64,000 bases of DNA from the NCBI GenBank assembly GCA_965222105.1, contig CBDCTQ010000022.1, forward strand, positions 73,646 through 137,645, given 5' to 3'. Origin of the DNA: CALGLS01 sp965222105. GTDB taxonomy: Bacteria; Bacteroidota; Bacteroidia; Chitinophagales; Saprospiraceae. A program made the translations under genes and the position numbers. The notes beneath the pieces were generated by a model. The model was not told where the DNA came from and made no database searches. It worked only from the letters and a program-made list of their open reading frames with translations. Positions 60,133-64,000 of this stretch are shown here, piece after piece (position 1 is the first letter of the stretch; the number at the start of each line of letters is the position of its first letter).

Positions 60133-61488
60133 TTAATACCCTTGCTGCGATCTGGCCCAGCGGATGTATGCCCGGACCTCTTCTTCCAGTCGTTTCAAGG
60201 ATTTTGTTTTGGGATCAACTTCCGGTTTTTTCAACACATAGGCGCTTTTTCCCATTGCTTCGAGTTGTTTTCGGAGTTCTTTTCGTTTTTCATCGGACTT
60301 GGCTTTTTTTATTTTTTTCATCAATTTTTCTGCTTTCGGAGTCGGTTCATACTCCCGGTAGGGATGACGATAGGCAAACCTATAGTCTCGCTGAGAAATA
60401 GGGGCAATGTAATAATGGCAATGTTCGGCAGCTTCTTCCAGGCGGTGGGCTTCCGCCAAACCAATTTGCACATGGTCGAGTATTTGGTCTGCTTCCGCAA
60501 ACAAGGTGATGCGCTGTGGTTCGTCGGTTTCCAGCGCTGTTTTTAAGGCTTCCAGGTAATCCTGTTGCTTATACCTGGAGGCCTTGTGGATTTTATAATA
60601 CAGTTGATCGACGAATTTGACTTGTTGGAACCAGTTTGAATCATTGCCATCAAAGCCTTTCAGCAATTCTTTCAAAATAGTCGGTGAAAATTCATTGTAA
60701 GCATTTCCATTGAAGCGGTTGTAATGTTGTACGACCTGCTTCATGCGTAGCATTTTGGAAACGTCGTTGTTTTTCAATGTTTGTTTGACCGTTTCCCGTA
60801 AAGGTGCCAGGTAATCGCCATTTCTGAAAAGTAGGTCTTTCAAATAATGAACTAAAAACTGATGTTTGAAAGCCGTCTTTTGTTGGTCGGCCGATAACTG
60901 GGGGAGCTCCTCGTCAATAAACTTTAAGAAACGCGTACCATGAGGCGTTGGTTTTTTTCTGAGTGTTTTTAAGTAGTAATTATTTGGTTGGAGATAGTTT
61001 ACCATGAGTTGGCTGATGAAACGGTCTTCCAACTCATCGATGTTTAAATCTGCGGTTTGATCGTTTCTGTAGGGTACGGTCATCCCCGGCCCATAATTAT
61101 AGTGATCAATCCATACGAATCCCAGTTTTTGATCTTCGTTGTAGCCTTCGGCGGTGATCCGGACGCTGTCCTGCTCCACCGGTACATTTTTTTCCAGAAG
61201 AATGCCCTGCTCCTCAAAAACTTTGTAAATTGTTTCGACGGCCTCTTCCCGTGAAAGGCGAGCAGGAAGACCCGTGCCAAAAGAAGCCGGTGTATAGGGT
61301 ACCCCGGCCCTTTCAAGCGGAAAGGGATTGGCTAATGAATCGGCCTGTACCTCCACCGGTTCTTTGGTTGCTGATGGGTCGGGGTCGTCTACGTTGAGCC
61401 ATAACAATGATCCTACAACACCGACACTCCAAAAGGCGTTCAAAAATTTTTTGGGTGAAAGGGTAGGGGAGTGTTTCGGGATGTTCAA
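60133..61488 (-). CDS. membrane-anchored hypothetical protein next to the radical SAM gene
   Basis: A 451-residue protein with one helix near the N-terminus (about residues 14-32, FLNAFWSVGVVGSLLWL), then a large periplasmic, mostly helical, charged region (DRFISQLMVNYLQPNNYYLK, HQFLVHYLKDLLFRNGDY), ending EEVRAYIRWARSQQGY. I do not recognise the family. Upstream, another frame from 61579 encodes KNKKSELTVRPQRRYTLPRY and PSWQQPNPIEHPETLPYPF before entering the A6T5 run at about 61443-61453; a one-base shift there would fuse it to the helix and give about 480 residues. The radical SAM gene ends 30 nt before that ATG. Confidence 0.6.
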   Translation of the reverse strand: MNIPKHSPTLSPKKFLNAFWSVGVVGSLLWLNVDDPDPSATKEPVEVQADSLANPFPLERAGVPYTPASFGTGLPARLSREEAVETIYKVFEEQGILLEKNVPVEQDSVRITAEGYNEDQKLGFVWIDHYNYGPGMTVPYRNDQTADLNIDELEDRFISQLMVNYLQPNNYYLKTLRKKPTPHGTRFLKFIDEELPQLSADQQKTAFKHQFLVHYLKDLLFRNGDYLAPLRETVKQTLKNNDVSKMLRMKQVVQHYNRFNGNAYNEFSPTILKELLKGFDGNDSNWFQQVKFVDQLYYKIHKASRYKQQDYLEALKTALETDEPQRITLFAEADQILDHVQIGLAEAHRLEEAAEHCHYYIAPISQRDYRFAYRHPYREYEPTPKAEKLMKKIKKAKSDEKRKELRKQLEAMGKSAYVLKKPEVDPKTKSLKRLEEEVRAYIRWARSQQGY

Positions 61489-61609
61489 TGGGGTTGGGTT
61501 GCTGCCACGATGGATAGCGAGGAAGGGTGTAGCGCCGCTGTGGGCGGACGGTTAATTCGGATTTTTTATTTTTTTTCATAGCGGGATAGAGCGTAATTTT
61601 AAAACAGAA

Positions 61610-62767
61610 TCACTCAGCACTAAGTTCCAGGTGTGAAAACACCGGATAGTCCGGATTGTAATGTTTGTGAACAAAAAACCGGTTGCGTTTTTTCCATAAT
61701 CGATTGGCTACCTCGTCGACGATCGGCATCAGCATCCGTTCGTGGTGGCACACCACCGGGCTGGCTTTTTCGATAGACCCCGTACTCATAAAATTGATGC
61801 AGGCACACCAACTGCTGCACCGGTCCCGGAGGCGGCAGCCGCTGCATTCCGGTTTCTCTGCCTCGGAAGCGGACGTGATGTAATTGCGGCAACTTTCATT
61901 AAAACCCTCCCGGACGTGGCCGATCATAAAAGCCGGTATTTTTTCGGTTGTAACAAACTGTATGCAGGGGTACAGCTCGCCATCGGGAGCAATCGAAAAC
62001 TGGCGATATCCCAAACAGGCATCGTTCCTGAGGCGCTAGCGGCTTCAACGTTCGGGTACGAATGCGTTCATCGAAGCAACTGAGATAAAACCGCTCTTCC
62101 ACTTTCATCTTTTGTGCGTACCATTTGGCCAATTCCCGATACGACTTTTCCAGGGTCTTCATGTCACTCATTTTCCAGGGAGCGGAATAATCGAGTGTGG
62201 TGGTGAGAAACCGGAACCCCTGGTCGAACAACCAATTGATCGACTCCGTCACCCTACTTGCGGCGTGTGGGGTTATCACAAAAGTGACGTTGGTGCAGGG
62301 GTTGTATTTCAGCAACAGGCCGATGGCTTTCATCGTCTTTCGGGCCGACCCCTTTCCCGCAGCATTAGGGCGTTGATGGTCGTGAAGGTCGGGGGGGCCA
62401 TCTACGCTGATGGAGATGAAAATCCGTCTTTGGAGAAGGGCTTGCAACAGAGGTTCTGTCAGCAAGGTGCCGTTGGTACTCATTTTAAAATGGACGTCTA
62501 TGTCGCCACTTTCGGTGATGAAGCGGTCTGCAATGTGTATCAGGAGTTCTTTTTCCAGCAAGGGTTCTCCGCCAAAAAAGGTAATGTCGAGCCGGGGGAT
62601 GCTATGTTGCTCAGCTTCGCGCAAAACGAAATCTATGGCGGTATCGGCAGTGGATTTTGACATGGCAATGGCAGCTTTTCACCGGTATAGCAATAGGAAC
62701 ACCGCAGATTGCAATGGTGGGTTAGGTGGAAGGCTGCCGATAACGTGGTTTGCGGAGAGGTTGACAT
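61610..62767 (-). pseudogene. radical SAM/SPASM peptide-maturase-like gene, two frameshifts
   Basis: Three pieces in three frames. From 62767: TLSAAFHLTHHCNLRCSYCY with the radical SAM CxxxCxxC cluster ligands, to KLPLP. Then, after a shift near 62665, MSKSTADTAIDFVL, RLDITFFGGEPLLEKELL (the GGEP motif), MSTNGTLL, SISVDGPPDLHDHQRP, to about 62035. After another shift near 62025: LRNDACLGYRQFSIAPDGELYPCIQF and the SPASM Cys-rich part (PECSGCRLRDRCSSWCACIN), ending at 61610. Together this is a full-length enzyme of about 385 residues that would modify a peptide through carbon-centred radicals. No obvious precursor peptide was found nearby. Confidence 0.8.
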
Positions 62768-63403
62768 TTTGTTAGAAATTTGCTTTGGTGGATTGTGCTA
62801 CAATGTTTATTTTAAAATAAATGTGTTAAATATTTTGTTTTTTAATTTTATTTGTTTTATTTTGCGTTGTGCCTTAAGCACATGAAAAATTTTTCATCTT
62901 CCTTCTCCCTACAATCGGTCTGTCTGTCTGGGTTGTCAGTCACAGGTATGTTGATTGGTCATTGCTCCGGTTTTCCGGCGGCGGCGGCGGTTAGGGTGGG
63001 ACCCACCCACAGGGTGGTAAATTACTTGACATAAAATAAAAACATATATTACGTTCCCGTCAAAACAAACCACCCTATCTGCACCTAATACATCCTACCT
63101 ACACCAATAATTTCGTCCTGCCTACATCAATCATCTCCATCACCAGTTATTGAAGAGCCTTTGAAAATGGTCCATACATAAGTTCTGATTTTCTACCAGA
63201 CAATAGGTTTCTTAGTCCGATGCCATTATAACCATGAAGATGCGCAGATTATTATTTTGGTTGCGTTGAACGATTCGTTTTCAAAAAAAGCCATACCTTT
63301 CCGATTTGCCTGTCTGGGCACGCCGTGAAGGATTACGCTAGCGCTTCGCCTTCACGCGCGCTATGCAGGTGATAGTCCTGCATGGGCAAGCAAACAACAA
63401 TCC
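62768..63403. other. 636-bp stretch without a convincing gene
   Basis: A 50-codon frame starting at 62882 has a hydrophobic middle (CLSGLSVTGMLIGHC) and an Ala-rich end; I do not call it a gene. It contains a GGCGGCGGCGGCGG tract with GGGTGGGACCCACCC near 62980-63010, an AT-rich part, and near 63310-63365 the hairpin CGTGAAGG...CCTTCACG. No precursor peptide for the radical SAM enzyme could be identified with confidence. Confidence 0.4.
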
Positions 63404-64000
63404 ATGGGCGATGCATTCAATTACTGGATAGACAATCTATTGTCGGCAAGTTGGCGGCTGCTCGAATTGCCGTTGTATCTTCTTGTTGCAATGGTGATTG
63501 CTGCTGGGTGGATAGGTTGGCTGACCCTGAGGCGGTTGGTAGCCAAAAAAGAAACCCAACGCCGGTGGTGGAGGCGAGGATTGGCCCTGGTGGGGGTTGT
63601 AATAGTATTGTTGGTAATTGACCATAAGCTCCATCTGTTAAAAACGGAACTCGATGTCCTTCAGCAAAAATATTTGATGGCTGGGAGCCGCATAGCCACT
63701 GGTGGGGGTGGAGGAAAGGGTGTCCTTACGGAAAATGTAAAAACAGTGTTGAGTGATCATTTCGATGATTTTCAACTTTGGGATCGACCCGTAAACGAAG
63801 TCATCGACCTGTATATTTTCCGAAAGGAGAATCCCAAAGCTGTTGGTTATCTTGCCATAGTTGACCTAAACCACCCGGGTGTGGAAATCGTGATCACCCC
63901 TGAAAAACGAAAACGCAAAACATTGACCAGTGCTTTCGCCAAGAAGAATAATTGCATCCTGGCGATCAATGGAGAGGCTGGCGAGTCGATGCTGCAGGAG
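63404..64000 (+). CDS. membrane-anchored phosphodiester glycosidase-like protein (partial, runs off the window)
   Basis: An open frame of 199 codons to the window edge. Two N-terminal helices (about residues 20-42, LPLYLLVAMVIAAGWIGWL, and 58-72, LALVGVVIVLLVI) flank a basic loop. The exported part reads IVDLNHPGVEIVITPEKRKR, then TLTSAFAKKNNCILAINGEA, which resembles the start of a phosphodiester glycosidase (NAGPA) domain, where a T-S-x-F and an A-I-N-G-[GF] phrase are typical. The assignment rests on this short stretch only. It is divergent from the radical SAM gene. Confidence 0.6.
   Translation, partial: MGDAFNYWIDNLLSASWRLLELPLYLLVAMVIAAGWIGWLTLRRLVAKKETQRRWWRRGLALVGVVIVLLVIDHKLHLLKTELDVLQQKYLMAGSRIATGGGGGKGVLTENVKTVLSDHFDDFQLWDRPVNEVIDLYIFRKENPKAVGYLAIVDLNHPGVEIVITPEKRKRKTLTSAFAKKNNCILAINGEAGESMLQE

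Noticed and set aside
62882..63034. 50-codon frame as a precursor peptide for the radical SAM enzyme
   Set aside because: No GG leader or conserved core, opposite strand, and it runs into a GC repeat tract; too weak to call.
1..64000. CRISPR array or prophage
   Set aside because: No regularly spaced direct repeats with unique spacers and no phage structural genes were seen; the only two-copy direct repeat (54037-54104) has a 12-bp gap and is not an array.

Overview
The window looks like chromosomal DNA from a Bacteroidota bacterium, most likely of the Saprospiraceae/Saprospiria (Lewinella, Haliscomenobacter or Phaeodactylibacter type). The evidence is: several large secreted enzymes that end in type IX secretion (T9SS) C-terminal sorting domains; promoters of the Bacteroidota form TTG-N20/21-TAnnTTTG; the rpmB-rpmG-DUF4295-ftsY order; and multi-domain exoproteins with C-type lectin and calcium-binding repeats. 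No rRNA or phylogenetic marker comparison could be run, so the family-level assignment is an inference.

Layout. 0-7 kb: a small membrane protein, a secreted subtilisin-like protease, a DUF6794-like protein and topA. 7-10.5 kb (minus strand): GH16 beta-glucanase, small membrane protein, lpxB. 10.6-13.2 kb: a SWIM/SNF2 helicase. 13.4-17 kb (minus): ftsY, DUF4295, rpmG, rpmB, tRNA-Arg and a second S8 protease. 17-23 kb (minus): metal-receptor-like protein, DUF1684 protein, beta-propeller protein, DUF3298-type lipoprotein and a clan-A glycoside hydrolase. 23.2-27.4 kb: a DPP11-type S46 peptidase, a transglutaminase-like protein and tRNA-Leu.

27.4-37.1 kb is an AT-rich accessory island that begins just after tRNA-Leu. 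It holds a Crp/Fnr regulator, an exported pirin, a SnoaL-like protein, DoxX, a nitroreductase with an internal deletion, a porin, a monooxygenase-like protein, two lipoproteins and an exported methyltransferase. A complete 1,304-bp IS4-family element sits in it with a 9-bp target duplication. 37.2-43.5 kb carries a DUF4139 protein, a thioredoxin-like lipoprotein and a 1,283-residue glycoside hydrolase paralogous to the one at 21-23 kb. 43.8-47.6 kb is a fatty-acid beta-oxidation operon. 47.9-50.6 kb is an exbB-exbD-exbD-tonB energy-transduction operon. An AT-rich xisH/xisI pair with a frameshifted xisH follows, then folC, recF, a YihY-type membrane protein and a TPR protein.

57-62.8 kb (minus strand) is unusual because nearly every gene is interrupted: the gene behind an ECF sigma factor, an intradiol dioxygenase and a radical SAM/SPASM enzyme all carry frameshifts or stops, and a membrane protein may be shifted near its 5' end. 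This is either real decay or poor sequence quality. The window ends inside a two-TM gene.

The intergenic regions are rich in small palindromic repeats (CCTGCC...GGCAGG). One 135-bp element has perfect 13-bp terminal inverted repeats and 7-bp target duplications, so it looks like a MITE. A partial, diverged copy forms the end of the methyltransferase gene.
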